Positions 1-7,467 are shown, counted from the stretch's first letter. The stretch is DNA of 32,738 nucleotides from Treponema sp. (GCA_031275325.1 JAISOX010000174.1:1-32738); one strand, 5' to 3'. Numbers and translations: made by a program. The notes: generated by a model not told the origin, from the letters alone.

Positions 1-549
1 CCCGCGTTGTCGACAACCTGAGCCGCGTTGTCGACAACCTGACCCGCGTTGTCGACAACCTGACCCGCGTTGTCGACAACCTGACCCGCGTTGTCGACAA
101 CCTGACCCGCGTTGTCGACAACCTGACCCGCGTTGTCGACAACCTGAGCCGCGTTGTCGACAACCCAACCCGCGTTGTCGACAACCCAACCCGCGTTGTC
201 GACAACCTGAGCCGCGTTGTCGATAACCTGACCCCCGTTGTCGACTCCCCGCCTCGCGTTGCCGGCAACCTGACCCGCGCTGTCAACTCCCTGCCTTGTG
301 TTGTCGATAACCTGACCCCCGTTGTCGACTCCCCGCCTAGCGTTGTCGCCAACCTGACCAGCGTTGTCAACTCGCTGCCACGCGTTTTATATACCCTGAC
401 CCGAGTTGTCGACTCCCGGACTCGCGTTGACGTCAACCTGACCCGCGTTGTCAACTCCCTGCCTCGCGTTGTCGACTCCCCGCCTCGCGTTGCCGGCAGC
501 CTGACCCGCATTGTCAACTCCCCGCCCCGCGTTGCCGGCAGCCTGACCC
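1..549. repeat. 21-bp tandem array A (about 26 units, truncated by window edge)
   Basis: Units of exactly 21 bp run from the first base to about 549 with no visible indel, so the register is constant. The core of most units is the perfect 12-bp palindrome GTTGTCGACAAC. Units on the left (1-228) are nearly identical. Units to the right are progressively diverged and alternate between two versions, giving a 42-bp higher-order period. The array ends about 18 bp beyond the stop of the minus-strand response regulator. Because 21 is a multiple of 3, a plus frame (heptapeptide RVVDNLT) stays open from base 3 to a stop at 669-671, antisense to the regulator. I see no start or ribosome site for it in the window and treat the array as non-coding by default. 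Several frames on the other strand are open too. Confidence 0.95.
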
Positions 550-566
550 CTGATCCTGGGGATCCG

Positions 567-1307
567 CTAATACATGGGGCTTCGGCTCTGATTTTCCTGT
601 ACCATAAACCCAGCGTTACTTTTTCTTATCTCCTCCCACCCAAGGAGGGTTTTCTCGATACGGCCATCTAATTCGGCAATCTGCTTTCTCATCTCCTGGC
701 TCTTGTCCCGCAGGAGCTGCAGCAACCAGGAGAAGCCCTGCCCAGAGGTTTCGGGATGCTCCTCCCGCTTCTGGGATAGGAGCGCCCTTTCCCAGGGGGC
801 TATCTGGGCAATAGCATCATCTAAGACGTCAATAATGCGTATAAAATCCGTAACCTTCGCTTTTATGTCCAGACTTAATGTTTCTGCCAGGCTCAAATAG
901 GACTCCTGCATCCTGATATGGGTAAAGGCTTCCCGGTTACGAAGCAGCGCCCGGATCCGGGCAAACACCTCAGAAAAATTGAAGGGTTTGGTGATATAAT
1001 CATCCACCCCTAGTTCAAAACCTTCGACCTTATCTTTCACATCATCCAAAGCAGAAAGCATAATAATAGGAATTTCCCGGAATTGGGGATCCGCTTTTAA
1101 GGTTTTAGTACACTCCCAGCCGGACATCCGAGGCATGATATTATCCAGTATGATAAGATCCGGATTAAACCGCCCTGCTTTTTCCAGCGCCTCCACCCCG
1201 TCTGTCGCTTTTTCTACAATGAACCCAAGTTTGGTAAGCATCACTTCAAAGAACTCAAGATTGATAATCTCATCATCCACAATAAGTATTTTTTTATGGG
1301 AGTTCAT
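567..1307 (-). CDS. Response regulator with receiver domain and unrecognised helical C-terminus
   Basis: The first ~120 residues of this 246-aa protein form a complete receiver (CheY-like) domain. The acidic pair is D11/D12, the phospho-acceptor D55 (motif LDNIMP), the switch Ser S85 and the conserved Lys K107 (motif TKPF). It should therefore be phosphorylated by a histidine kinase, which is not in the window. The remaining ~125 residues look helical, with many Leu, Glu and Lys, and I recognise no DNA-binding, GGDEF or HD domain there. A protein-interaction output is possible but unproven. The ATG is preceded by AAAGGAAG. The gene lies 60 bp downstream of lnt in the same direction, so it may be the last gene of the rpsT-hup-lnt transcript. 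Its stop lies about 18 bp from tandem array A. Confidence 0.9.
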   Translation of the reverse strand: MNSHKKILIVDDEIINLEFFEVMLTKLGFIVEKATDGVEALEKAGRFNPDLIILDNIMPRMSGWECTKTLKADPQFREIPIIMLSALDDVKDKVEGFELGVDDYITKPFNFSEVFARIRALLRNREAFTHIRMQESYLSLAETLSLDIKAKVTDFIRIIDVLDDAIAQIAPWERALLSQKREEHPETSGQGFSWLLQLLRDKSQEMRKQIAELDGRIEKTLLGWEEIRKSNAGFMVQENQSRSPMY

Positions 1308-1367
1308 ATCTTCCTTTCTTGTCGAACATACCTGCAGCGCCTTATTTCGTTTATTTTCCTATGATGT

Positions 1368-3023
1368 TCATTCTGTTGTCAATCCACAAGGGTCTCTTTT
1401 TTTGATATGGTTTAGTATACTCCCTCCTATACCAAGTATCAACAGGATAACTGCGGCAGCAACACATCCACGGGGTAAAAAATCCCCGTATTGGGTATAC
1501 CACGAATTCAGCGTAACCACCGGAACCTGGACCGTCAACTGGGTTTCAGCGAAAGGTTCCGCCATGGCTATAATCGCGCCGTTGGGATCTATGGCGCAGG
1601 TTTGGCCCGATGCAGTGGATCGGACCATGGATCTCCGGTTTTCCACTGCCCGAAACAGGGCCATGGAAAGATGCTGCATCTGAGCCGGAAGACTGTTCGA
1701 CCACGCATCATTGGAAAGGTTGACGATAAGTTCCGCTCCATTCCGTACAAAATCCCGGGACAGGTAGCCAAAGGTATCCTCAAAACAGATGGGGCTGGAA
1801 AAGCGCAACCCATTAACGGTAAACACCGTGGCCTCATCCCCCTGCTCCCAGAAATGGGTATCTGCGTTCAGGAGCGCCTCATAGATCAGGGGAAGCTGTT
1901 TTTTATAAGGGAAATGCTCCGTAAAAGGTACGAGACGCACCTTACGATACACCCCGGTAATGGCCCCCCCCTCGAAAACCATGACCCCGTTATAATCAAC
2001 CCGGTGATCCGCTTGGGGGTTCTTGGCCGGTTCCTTGCGGGCATCATCGTTTCCAATTACAAAGGGTACGTCCTGAGCGGATAAGTAATCCATAAGTTCC
2101 TTCACTAAACTATAGGACGGCTGATCATCTCGATAGGTGATATGCCAGTAAATGCGAGGAACAAAAGCCGTCTCAGACCATACGACCATATCCGGTTTGG
2201 GATCTGCCTCAAGGGCTTCATCCGAGAGCCGTTTTAAGACCTCATAATTTTTCCGGTATTCCTTAATACCTCCCCGCCAGGGATCCGTATTATGCTGAAT
2301 CAAGGCTATTCGCACCAAGGGAGCGTCAGCATAATCTACCCGGGCAGTATACCCATAAACCAGCGTACCGATTAAGGCCCCAAGCCACAGGATCCCCCAT
2401 ACCCTTTCCTGCCTCCAGAAACGCTTAATCCGATCCCCCCAGGGCATCCCTTCCGCGTTTTCTATGCGGGCTATAGCCGCGGCTATCCACGCCGAGGGAA
2501 ACACCACTAACAGGGAAACTCCCCAAACCCCGAATATATCAGCAATCTGGATAAGCGGAATCAAACGCCACTGGGAATATCCTGTGATACCATAGGGATA
2601 CCCTAAAAAACCCTGCGTACGAAGGTATTCAAAACTCATCCATAGCAGCACTTGCAGCAGATACCCCCGCCGGGGAAAAAGGACCGCCGCTAATTTCAGA
2701 AGGGGAAAAAGGACCATAAAAAACACCAGGTAAATGATCCCTACGATTACCCCTGCGAGAGGATGAAAAACACTTAACCAGTAATTAAAAAGGCCGTATG
2801 CACTATACCCGTAAAACGCGCCCCAGAAACAGGAACTACCCCACCCGCCTCGATAGCTCAACCAAAAGACCGGCGCATAGGCAATCCATGCTAATAAGGG
2901 CAAACCCTCTTGCCATATAAGGTTAGGAAACCCACCGGCAAATAACACTGCCCCCAGCAGGACCGCGCCCAAAGGAACAAGCCCCTTGGGTAGTATCCAT
3001 TTCCACGCTTGAGTCCCAATCAT
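1368..3023 (-). CDS. lnt: Apolipoprotein N-acyltransferase
   Basis: Lnt adds the third acyl chain to the N-terminal cysteine of lipoproteins in the inner membrane. The 551-aa protein starts with about six or seven membrane segments (residues ~12-225). A nitrilase-fold domain follows (~235-500), with a final membrane helix near the C-terminus. The expected catalytic triad is visible: E284 in WSETAF, K361 in YRKVRLVPF and C413 in PICFED. The TEHFPY motif follows the Lys, as is usual for Lnt. Length is normal for the family. The ATG sits 6 bp after the hup stop, with a weak AGGG just upstream, so translation is probably coupled to hup. Spirochetes make many lipoproteins, which fits. Confidence 0.95.
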   Translation of the reverse strand: MIGTQAWKWILPKGLVPLGAVLLGAVLFAGGFPNLIWQEGLPLLAWIAYAPVFWLSYRGGWGSSCFWGAFYGYSAYGLFNYWLSVFHPLAGVIVGIIYLVFFMVLFPLLKLAAVLFPRRGYLLQVLLWMSFEYLRTQGFLGYPYGITGYSQWRLIPLIQIADIFGVWGVSLLVVFPSAWIAAAIARIENAEGMPWGDRIKRFWRQERVWGILWLGALIGTLVYGYTARVDYADAPLVRIALIQHNTDPWRGGIKEYRKNYEVLKRLSDEALEADPKPDMVVWSETAFVPRIYWHITYRDDQPSYSLVKELMDYLSAQDVPFVIGNDDARKEPAKNPQADHRVDYNGVMVFEGGAITGVYRKVRLVPFTEHFPYKKQLPLIYEALLNADTHFWEQGDEATVFTVNGLRFSSPICFEDTFGYLSRDFVRNGAELIVNLSNDAWSNSLPAQMQHLSMALFRAVENRRSMVRSTASGQTCAIDPNGAIIAMAEPFAETQLTVQVPVVTLNSWYTQYGDFLPRGCVAAAVILLILGIGGSILNHIKKRDPCGLTTE

Positions 3024-3029
3024 GTAACC

Positions 3030-3377
3030 CTAGTCAGGATATTCTTCATAAACTTCTGTATCCTTAGAAGCAGCTACCACACCTAAGTTCCATAGATCCT
3101 GCTTTAATTTTCTCCCCGGTCTGAAGGTAACTGCCCCGTGAGCCTGAACCGACAAGATTGCTCCGGTTCTGGGATTTCTTGCCTTTTCCCTGCCCTTTCT
3201 TATTTTGAATTCAAAAGTCCCAAATCCCCGTAATTCCAGGGTCGCCTCTTCTATGAGGGCAGACTGTATCGCATCCAGGAAACACTCAACAACCGTCTGT
3301 ACCTCTTTACGATCAACCCCGGTCTTATGATGCACCGAATCGATCAGATCAGCTTTGGTATACTTTTTCTCTGCCAT
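3030..3377 (-). CDS. hup: HU-family DNA-binding protein
   Basis: HU/IHF proteins are small dimeric nucleoid proteins that bend DNA. The sequence shows the dimerisation helices (KADLIDSVHHKTG...) and the beta-arm with the family signature GREKARNPRTG, followed by VTFRPGRKLK. The ORF track begins at a TTG ten codons upstream. I prefer the internal ATG at 3375-3377 (MAEKKYTK), giving 115 aa: it has AAGGGT at good spacing and lies downstream of a likely extended -10 promoter that overlaps the longer start. There is an acidic C-terminal tail of about 20 residues (ending EEYPD) beyond the usual ~90-aa fold. It lies between rpsT and lnt. HU versus IHF identity cannot be decided from sequence alone. 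Confidence 0.92.
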   Translation of the reverse strand: MAEKKYTKADLIDSVHHKTGVDRKEVQTVVECFLDAIQSALIEEATLELRGFGTFEFKIRKGREKARNPRTGAILSVQAHGAVTFRPGRKLKQDLWNLGVVAASKDTEVYEEYPD

Positions 3378-3406
3378 GATACCCTTATTCCATTTCCCGC
3401 TCACCA

Positions 3407-3416
3407 ATCATACCAC
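3407..3416 (-). promoter_or_regulatory. Possible extended -10 promoter for hup
   Basis: On the minus strand the motif TGGTATGAT (extended -10 TGN plus TATGAT, 5 of 6 matches to consensus) lies about 30 bp upstream of the preferred hup ATG. No good -35 hexamer is present at 17 bp, which is tolerated for extended -10 promoters. It would place the transcription start near base 3400, inside the longer TTG-initiated version of the ORF. This supports the shorter start. Confidence 0.4.
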
Positions 3417-3451
3417 TTGATATGCACACTTGGCCATTGTGTAGTCCCTGC

Positions 3452-3736
3452 TTACTGTGCTGCTGCAGCTTGGTTAATAGTATTAAAGAACCGCTGCATC
3501 CTGGATTTTTTACGGGCCGCAGTATTTTTCTTGATGATCCCCTTTCGGGCAGCGGTATCAATTTTCTTGATCATCTCTTTGAGCGCCGCCTTCGCTTCAC
3601 CAAGCTCTTTTTTTTGAGCGAGAACCACAAATTTCTTTGTGCTCGTCCTGACGGAACTTTTTACCGCCTTATTCTTGATACGCCGTTCTTCGCTCTGCCG
3701 ATGCCGCTTGAACGCGGAACTGTTTTTGCCTGTCAA
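3452..3736 (-). CDS. rpsT: 30S ribosomal protein S20
   Basis: This is a small, very basic protein of 94 aa that binds 16S rRNA in the 30S subunit. The N-terminal block SAFKRHRQSEERRIKNK matches the S20 signature (usually SALKR.RQ...R..N...KS). The C-terminal block (KGIIKKNTAARKKSRM) matches the conserved S20 ending. The start is a TTG, preceded at about 8 nt by a strong AAGGAGG, and no ATG in frame fits as well. Use of TTG may lower or tune expression. The gene is 95 bp downstream of the zinc-ribbon gene and 74 bp upstream of the preferred hup start. Confidence 0.95.
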   Translation of the reverse strand: MTGKNSSAFKRHRQSEERRIKNKAVKSSVRTSTKKFVVLAQKKELGEAKAALKEMIKKIDTAARKGIIKKNTAARKKSRMQRFFNTINQAAAAQ

Positions 3737-3831
3737 AGGAAAATCCTCCTTCCATCAATTTTTTCTCTTTTCCTCATACCTGTTTGGCTACAAAAAGCAA
3801 CCTGGGTTATGGGAAAATCCCTGGAAATACC

Positions 3832-4002
3832 TTATTTGAAATCCGAAGGCCGCCGTTCCAAACGCTTGCATTTCTCACATTCGGCCACATTCTTGACCTT
3901 ACCCTTCTCAAAGAGGGTCTTCATCTTAACTTCCCCACCGCAGGAAGAACAAAAAAATTTTTGCGTAGCGCTGGATGTACGAGAATTCTTACTCTGAGCC
4001 AT
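3832..4002 (-). CDS. Small zinc-ribbon protein (56 aa), below the ORF-track cutoff
   Basis: The translation is 56 residues long, starting MAQSKNSRTSS and ending RRPSDFK. It has two cysteine pairs, C18-x2-C21 (FFCSSCGG) and C42-x2-C45 (AECEKCKR), spaced 20 residues apart, which is a typical zinc-ribbon arrangement. It is strongly basic. The ATG is preceded by GAGGAG at 6-7 nt. It is not in the supplied ORF list because of its length. Position just upstream of rpsT, basic charge and the Zn ribbon suggest a ribosome- or RNA-associated role, but I cannot name a family with confidence. The ribosomal L31/L33 families have related ribbons, yet neither signature is convincing here. Confidence 0.8.
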   Translation of the reverse strand: MAQSKNSRTSSATQKFFCSSCGGEVKMKTLFEKGKVKNVAECEKCKRLERRPSDFK

Positions 4003-4052
4003 AGAAGCATCTCCTCGCCATTATATGACGTTTTTGCTTTAATAAAATGAGG

Positions 4053-4081
4053 CTTTTTCAAAATTGTTGATTTTGAAAAAG
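4053..4081. repeat. Hairpin element, TTTTCAAAAT/ATTTTGAAAA type
   Basis: A perfect 12-bp inverted repeat (CTTTTTCAAAAT and ATTTTGAAAAAG) encloses a 5-nt loop (TGTTG). It lies between the zinc-ribbon gene start and the stop of the orphan receiver gene. It could terminate transcripts from the receiver gene, but no clean U-run follows the stem. Similar 'TTTCAAAA ... TTTTGAAA' hairpins occur at 4562-4595, 7443-7467 and 29630-29654, which suggests a dispersed family. Confidence 0.75.
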
Positions 4082-4125
4082 GCTTAAACGTATTTATAAA
4101 AAATACTATAAAGACGCGCTGCTTG

Positions 4126-4482
4126 TCAATTGACCAATTGGTACAGATAGGACAGGAGTGTTTCTTTCCATGTTCCTGACTTGAGGATATGAGCTTTGAT
4201 TCCCAAAGCCTTCAAACCGTACTGCTCGGCTTCTGAGGTATTGGAGGTAAGAACAATAACCGGAACATTAGAAGTAATGATAATCTTTTTAATAAATTTC
4301 CAACCATTCATATCGGAAAGGACCATACCGGTAATGACCACGGCAACATCCCCTTGAGCAATAGCTTCAAGCGCTTCGGATCCTTGAGAAAAACTTTCAC
4401 CCAGAAAGCCATGCTCCGCAAGAAAACTTTTCAGTATTTTTCTGAAGAACAAGCTATTATCCACATGAACAATCGTTTTCAT
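4126..4482 (-). CDS. Orphan single-domain receiver lacking the phospho-acceptor Asp
   Basis: The 118-aa protein is a stand-alone receiver fold. It begins with the usual beta1 motif (IVHVDNS at residues 4-10), has the switch Thr T79 and the conserved Lys K101 (ILKSG). The position of the phospho-acceptor Asp is occupied by G52 (VVITGMVLSDMNG, where ITDxMLPDMNG is expected). The second acidic residue of the Mg2+ site is N9 instead of Asp. Classical aspartate phosphorylation is therefore unlikely, and it is probably a pseudo-receiver that works by protein contact. The ATG has a strong GGAGGAG site. No kinase or output domain is nearby. The TPR-like gene lies 129 bp upstream in the same direction. 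Confidence 0.9.
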   Translation of the reverse strand: MKTIVHVDNSLFFRKILKSFLAEHGFLGESFSQGSEALEAIAQGDVAVVITGMVLSDMNGWKFIKKIIITSNVPVIVLTSNTSEAEQYGLKALGIKAHILKSGTWKETLLSYLYQLVN

Positions 4483-4561
4483 TAACTACTCCTCCATGAC
4501 AGGCATTTTTTCTAAGATCAAGTCCCCCTCGTCGTTATCTCACCCATAGGCACCATGTAAT

Positions 4562-4595
4562 GCTGTTTCAAACCTAAGCAAGTTTTGAGACAAGC
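4562..4595. repeat. Imperfect hairpin of the TTTCAAA family
   Basis: The left arm GCTGTTTCAAAC and the right arm GTTTTGAGACAAGC pair imperfectly around CTAAGCAA. It lies immediately downstream of the TPR-like gene stop (minus strand) and upstream of the orphan receiver. It could be a weak terminator or processing site. The rest of the 129-bp gap shows no convincing promoter. Confidence 0.5.
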
Positions 4596-4611
4596 TCACA
4601 TACAAAAAATA

Positions 4612-5730
4612 TCAGGGCATTTCTACCATCTGCTCTACAAAGGGACTCCGTAACTGAGTGTTCGCCCTGCCGCCCCATTCGCCTGCATCAAAACGGCCGC
4701 TTAAAAAGGTCCAAAAACGTCTCGCAGGAACCAACTTGCCATCCCCATACAAAGCCGCTCCCAAATAATAGAGGGTCTTATAGTATTCAGCATCTTCCAC
4801 ATAGTCCGCTAAAACCGGACGTCTCATAACCTCAACCAGCAAGTTTTCCAGACTGGTAAAGGTAAAATCATATTGATTACGGATTACTTCCTCAATCATA
4901 ACGGTATTCTGAATCAAAAAAGCAAACATCAGATGTTCCACTGCCCGGTTATGCCGTCCCGAAATGTAGTAATATAAGCCCAAAACCCGATGGGCCCGCT
5001 CTACCAGTGCGTTATTATACCGATACACGGTTAAAAAACGGCTGATTCCATCATTTTCCAGTATCCTGAGCATGACGCTTTTCGTATTTTTATTTATTTC
5101 GCCGGACCATAAGGTATCCTGTTCCAGGATCTCCAAAAGCCGCTTTTCCATCTCCGTATAATTTTGTCTGATTTTAAGAATATCAACGATTTTATATAAA
5201 ATTTCTATATCAAACCCAGGGTTTTCCAAAAAGGCCCGCTGTTCATGGGCCTTTTGGTACTGCCGCAAAGCCACCGTCAATTCTCCCTCGACCCGATAAC
5301 TTTCCCCTATCCAATATTCCGCCTCAGGGTAATTCTTGAGACGCCCCAAGGCTTCCAATGCCTTGGTAGCAGATCCTTCTAAAGATGCCCGGGGCACCCG
5401 AAAATACACTTCCCGCAGGGCGGCCCCTGCATTCACCTGATACCGTTCAGCAATGTACGGCTCTATTTGAGCCAGAGAATCCCCTAATAAACGGACTTCC
5501 GGGATAGAGAGCAGATCAATGAGATCCTGTTCCATCCGGGTATATATGTCCCTCCGATCCCGCCGGGCATCTTCAAAGGCCAAAAGGGCATTCCCATAGT
5601 CCCCTTTTCTAAATAAGGATTTTCCCCGTTCCAAGCTAAACCAATAAGGACGCTCCGCTTGTCTTTGCCCCCACCCCAAGACCTCGCAGAGAAAAAACAC
5701 CAAGCATCCTAACATCCGCGCTTTTTTCAT
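4612..5730 (-). CDS. Exported TPR-like repeat protein of unknown role
   Basis: I place the start at the ATG at 5728-5730 (MKKARMLGCLVFF), 25 codons inside the ORF-track entry. This start yields a typical signal peptide (positive N-terminus, hydrophobic core to about residue 21) and begins just after the ispG stop at 5735, with GGGAAG as ribosome site. The mature ~350 residues are helical, with TPR-like motifs: RGKSLFRKGDYGNALLAFEDA near the N-terminus, YWIGESYRVEGELTVALRQYQKA in the middle and YYLGAALYGDGKLVPARRFW near the end. It is probably periplasmic or outer-membrane associated, acting as a scaffold. It could be a lipoprotein (Cys in FFLCE), but the lipobox is not convincing. I do not recognise a named family. 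Confidence 0.8.
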   Translation of the reverse strand: MKKARMLGCLVFFLCEVLGWGQRQAERPYWFSLERGKSLFRKGDYGNALLAFEDARRDRRDIYTRMEQDLIDLLSIPEVRLLGDSLAQIEPYIAERYQVNAGAALREVYFRVPRASLEGSATKALEALGRLKNYPEAEYWIGESYRVEGELTVALRQYQKAHEQRAFLENPGFDIEILYKIVDILKIRQNYTEMEKRLLEILEQDTLWSGEINKNTKSVMLRILENDGISRFLTVYRYNNALVERAHRVLGLYYYISGRHNRAVEHLMFAFLIQNTVMIEEVIRNQYDFTFTSLENLLVEVMRRPVLADYVEDAEYYKTLYYLGAALYGDGKLVPARRFWTFLSGRFDAGEWGGRANTQLRSPFVEQMVEMP

Positions 5731-5734
5731 TTTT

Positions 5735-6865
5735 TCACTTCCCTTCCCCAGGGTACAACCTTTCCAGTTCTTCCCCAAAGGCGGCATCCGCTGCATCAGC
5801 TGCAATGGTCCTCACCACCTTCCCTTGCCGGAATAGAAATACCTTGTCTCCGAGGCCCGTGATACCTATATCCGCGTGCCGCGCTTCTTCTGGTCCATTG
5901 ACCGCACAACCCATAACTGCGATGGTAAGATTCTGGTCTATGGCATACAGGCGATGCTGCCAACGCTCAGTAAAATCGTGGGTATCGAAACTGTTTCTGC
6001 CGCACCGGGGACAAGAGACCAGGGTTACTCCCTTCCACGCCCCCTTTTTTCTAGTACCCTCCCCTAAGTTCCCCAGGATCTCCTTCCCGGCAATGATCTC
6101 CTTCTCCATGGTATCCGACAAAGACACCCGAATCGTATCCCCGATCCCTTCCCCTAACAAGGCATGAAGGGCCAGGGTATTCCGAACCACCCCGGGGATA
6201 AGGGGCCCTGCTTCAGTAACCCCGATATGGAGAGGCGCATCGGTCCGGTCCGCCAGAATCTGGTTGGCTTTTATAGTATCGGCTACAGAAGAGGCTTTCA
6301 TTGACACGAGGACCTGCTGAAAATCAAATTCCCGACAAAACTCCAGTTCCCGTTCCGCTGCCTCCACTAAAGCCCCTGCCCGCTCAAGCCGGCCTTCTGC
6401 CACAGCACACCGCAGATCCCGGGGGAGGCTTCCCCCATTCACCCCTATCCGTATGGGCACTCCCTGAGAAGCGGCTTTAGTAAGCACCTGTTTGACCTTC
6501 TCACGATTGCCAATATTACCAGGATTGATACGAATTTTAGCAATAGGAAAATCAAGGCATCGCAGGGCCAGGGTATGATCAAAATGGATATCCGCCACCA
6601 AAGGCATGGAAGTCATGGATGCCAGATTTCCCAGCGCCTCTGCCGATTCCTTATCCGGTACTGCAAACCGGAGCAGACCGCACCCCATATCTCCCAAAGC
6701 CTTAATACGGGAAAGGATCGCATCTCCTGTAGATCCAGTGAGATCTGAAAAAGAAAGGCGGTCTTTCCACATGGTCTGTATAAGCACCGGAAAAGTACCG
6801 CCTATCATGACCGGTTTAACTGCACCAAACCCGCCAATCTTGATTATCCGTGTAGTATGACCCAT
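5735..6865 (-). CDS. ispG: 4-hydroxy-3-methylbut-2-enyl diphosphate synthase
   Basis: IspG (GcpE) converts 2-C-methylerythritol 2,4-cyclodiphosphate to HMBPP, the second-last step of the MEP isoprenoid pathway, using a [4Fe-4S] cluster. The 376-aa protein shows the N-terminal barrel motifs (IGGTFPVLIQTM, RINPGNIG, RIGVNGGSL) and the C-terminal cluster ligands C285 and C288 (SCPRCGR) and C320 (MGCAVNGPEEA). The catalytic Glu is about E327. It is the short, two-domain bacterial form. The chosen ATG has a purine-rich AAAGGG directly adjacent, which is poor spacing, but the conserved block begins within 10 residues. It follows atpK by 48 bp in the same direction and may be read from the V-ATPase transcript. 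Confidence 0.95.
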   Translation of the reverse strand: MGHTTRIIKIGGFGAVKPVMIGGTFPVLIQTMWKDRLSFSDLTGSTGDAILSRIKALGDMGCGLLRFAVPDKESAEALGNLASMTSMPLVADIHFDHTLALRCLDFPIAKIRINPGNIGNREKVKQVLTKAASQGVPIRIGVNGGSLPRDLRCAVAEGRLERAGALVEAAERELEFCREFDFQQVLVSMKASSVADTIKANQILADRTDAPLHIGVTEAGPLIPGVVRNTLALHALLGEGIGDTIRVSLSDTMEKEIIAGKEILGNLGEGTRKKGAWKGVTLVSCPRCGRNSFDTHDFTERWQHRLYAIDQNLTIAVMGCAVNGPEEARHADIGITGLGDKVFLFRQGKVVRTIAADAADAAFGEELERLYPGEGK

Positions 6866-6913
6866 CCCTTTAAGCGCCCTAAAGCCCGATAGAGGGTATA
6901 CCCCGATACACCT

Positions 6914-7342
6914 TTACAAGTTACCTGCAAGACCCAAGGAGAATACCATTACGAACAGAGCCACCGTTTCAATAAGACCAACCACCAAGATATAGTTACC
7001 AAAGCCCTGACCGGTTTCTCCATAGGCATCCGAAGCGCAGGCGCTGCATTTGCCTTGGTATAGAGCCGAAGCGCCCATGGCCAATCCGGCAAATACCCCA
7101 ATACCTAATTGCGCGCCCGGGTTATTTAGCCCCGCCAAGGTATTCATCAAAATGAACCCGTAAATGGTTTGCGTCAAAGGCGCACCTGCAAAAGCTACCA
7201 GGATGAAAGGCACCGGTTTATTCTGGATAAAACATTTTTTCCATGCCCCGATGGCGGACATACCCGCAGCGCCTGCTCCTAGGGCAGAACCCAAGGCGGC
7301 AAGACCAAGACAGGCAGCAACTCCAATCAATCCAATATTCAT
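6914..7342 (-). CDS. atpK: V-type ATPase subunit K (membrane rotor proteolipid)
   Basis: Subunit K forms the ion-carrying c-ring of the V-ATPase. The 142-aa protein has four hydrophobic helices in two hairpins, as in the duplicated V-type proteolipids. The ion-binding carboxylate is E125 (VVGLIETVALF) in helix 4. The first hairpin has no carboxylate but has T57/Q58 (APLTQTIYGF), and helix 3 has Q96 (ALYQGK). These match the Thr64, Gln65, Gln110 and Glu139 ligands known for Na+ in Enterococcus hirae NtpK, which suggests sodium coupling. A good AAGGAG ribosome site precedes the ATG. It is the last gene of the V-ATPase operon and is separated from subunit I by a 254-bp structured spacer. Confidence 0.95.
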   Translation of the reverse strand: MNIGLIGVAACLGLAALGSALGAGAAGMSAIGAWKKCFIQNKPVPFILVAFAGAPLTQTIYGFILMNTLAGLNNPGAQLGIGVFAGLAMGASALYQGKCSACASDAYGETGQGFGNYILVVGLIETVALFVMVFSLGLAGNL

Positions 7343-7361
7343 ATATACTCCTTAATTTTGG

Positions 7362-7391
7362 TTTGTTAAATAAATGGATTTATTTAACAAA
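7362..7391 (-). promoter_or_regulatory. AT-rich hairpin in the atpK 5' leader
   Basis: A perfect 13-bp inverted repeat (TTTGTTAAATAAA and TTTATTTAACAAA, loop TGGA) lies about 20 nt upstream of the atpK start codon, just before its AAGGAG site. It sits in the only long gap of the V-ATPase operon. A hairpin here could stabilise a processed atpK message or affect its translation. The rotor subunit is needed in about ten copies per complex. This role is inference. Confidence 0.65.
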
Positions 7392-7442
7392 AAATTAACC
7401 ATCGGAACATCCGGATTTTTTAAACTCTTTAACCATTGGACC

Positions 7443-7467
7443 GGTTCAAAACGTGAGGTTTTGAACC
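7443..7467. repeat. Hairpin of the TTTCAAA family in the atpI-atpK spacer
   Basis: A perfect 10-bp inverted repeat (GGTTCAAAAC and GTTTTGAACC, loop GTGAG) lies in the middle of the 254-bp spacer between subunits I and K. The same spacer holds two short direct repeats, AAATTTCCGAA at about 7485 and 7521 and TTAACCAT(C/T)GGA at about 7395 and 7430. It also holds the start of a further related hairpin near 7550 (GCTGTTTCAA). I see no open reading frame in this spacer. Confidence 0.7.

Noticed and set aside
1-549. Array A as a CRISPR array
   Set aside because: Units are contiguous with no unique spacers, and no cas genes are present in the window. It is a plain tandem repeat.
3-671. Open plus-strand frame through array A, heptapeptide RVVDNLT, as a repeat protein
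   Set aside because: The frame is open only because 21 is a multiple of 3 and the unit lacks a stop in that frame. No start is in the window, the frame runs antisense into the response regulator, and other frames are open too. Kept as an alternative.
4053-4081. Clear Rho-independent terminator
   Set aside because: The stem is AT-rich and no U-run follows directly on either strand, so it is listed as a hairpin element only.
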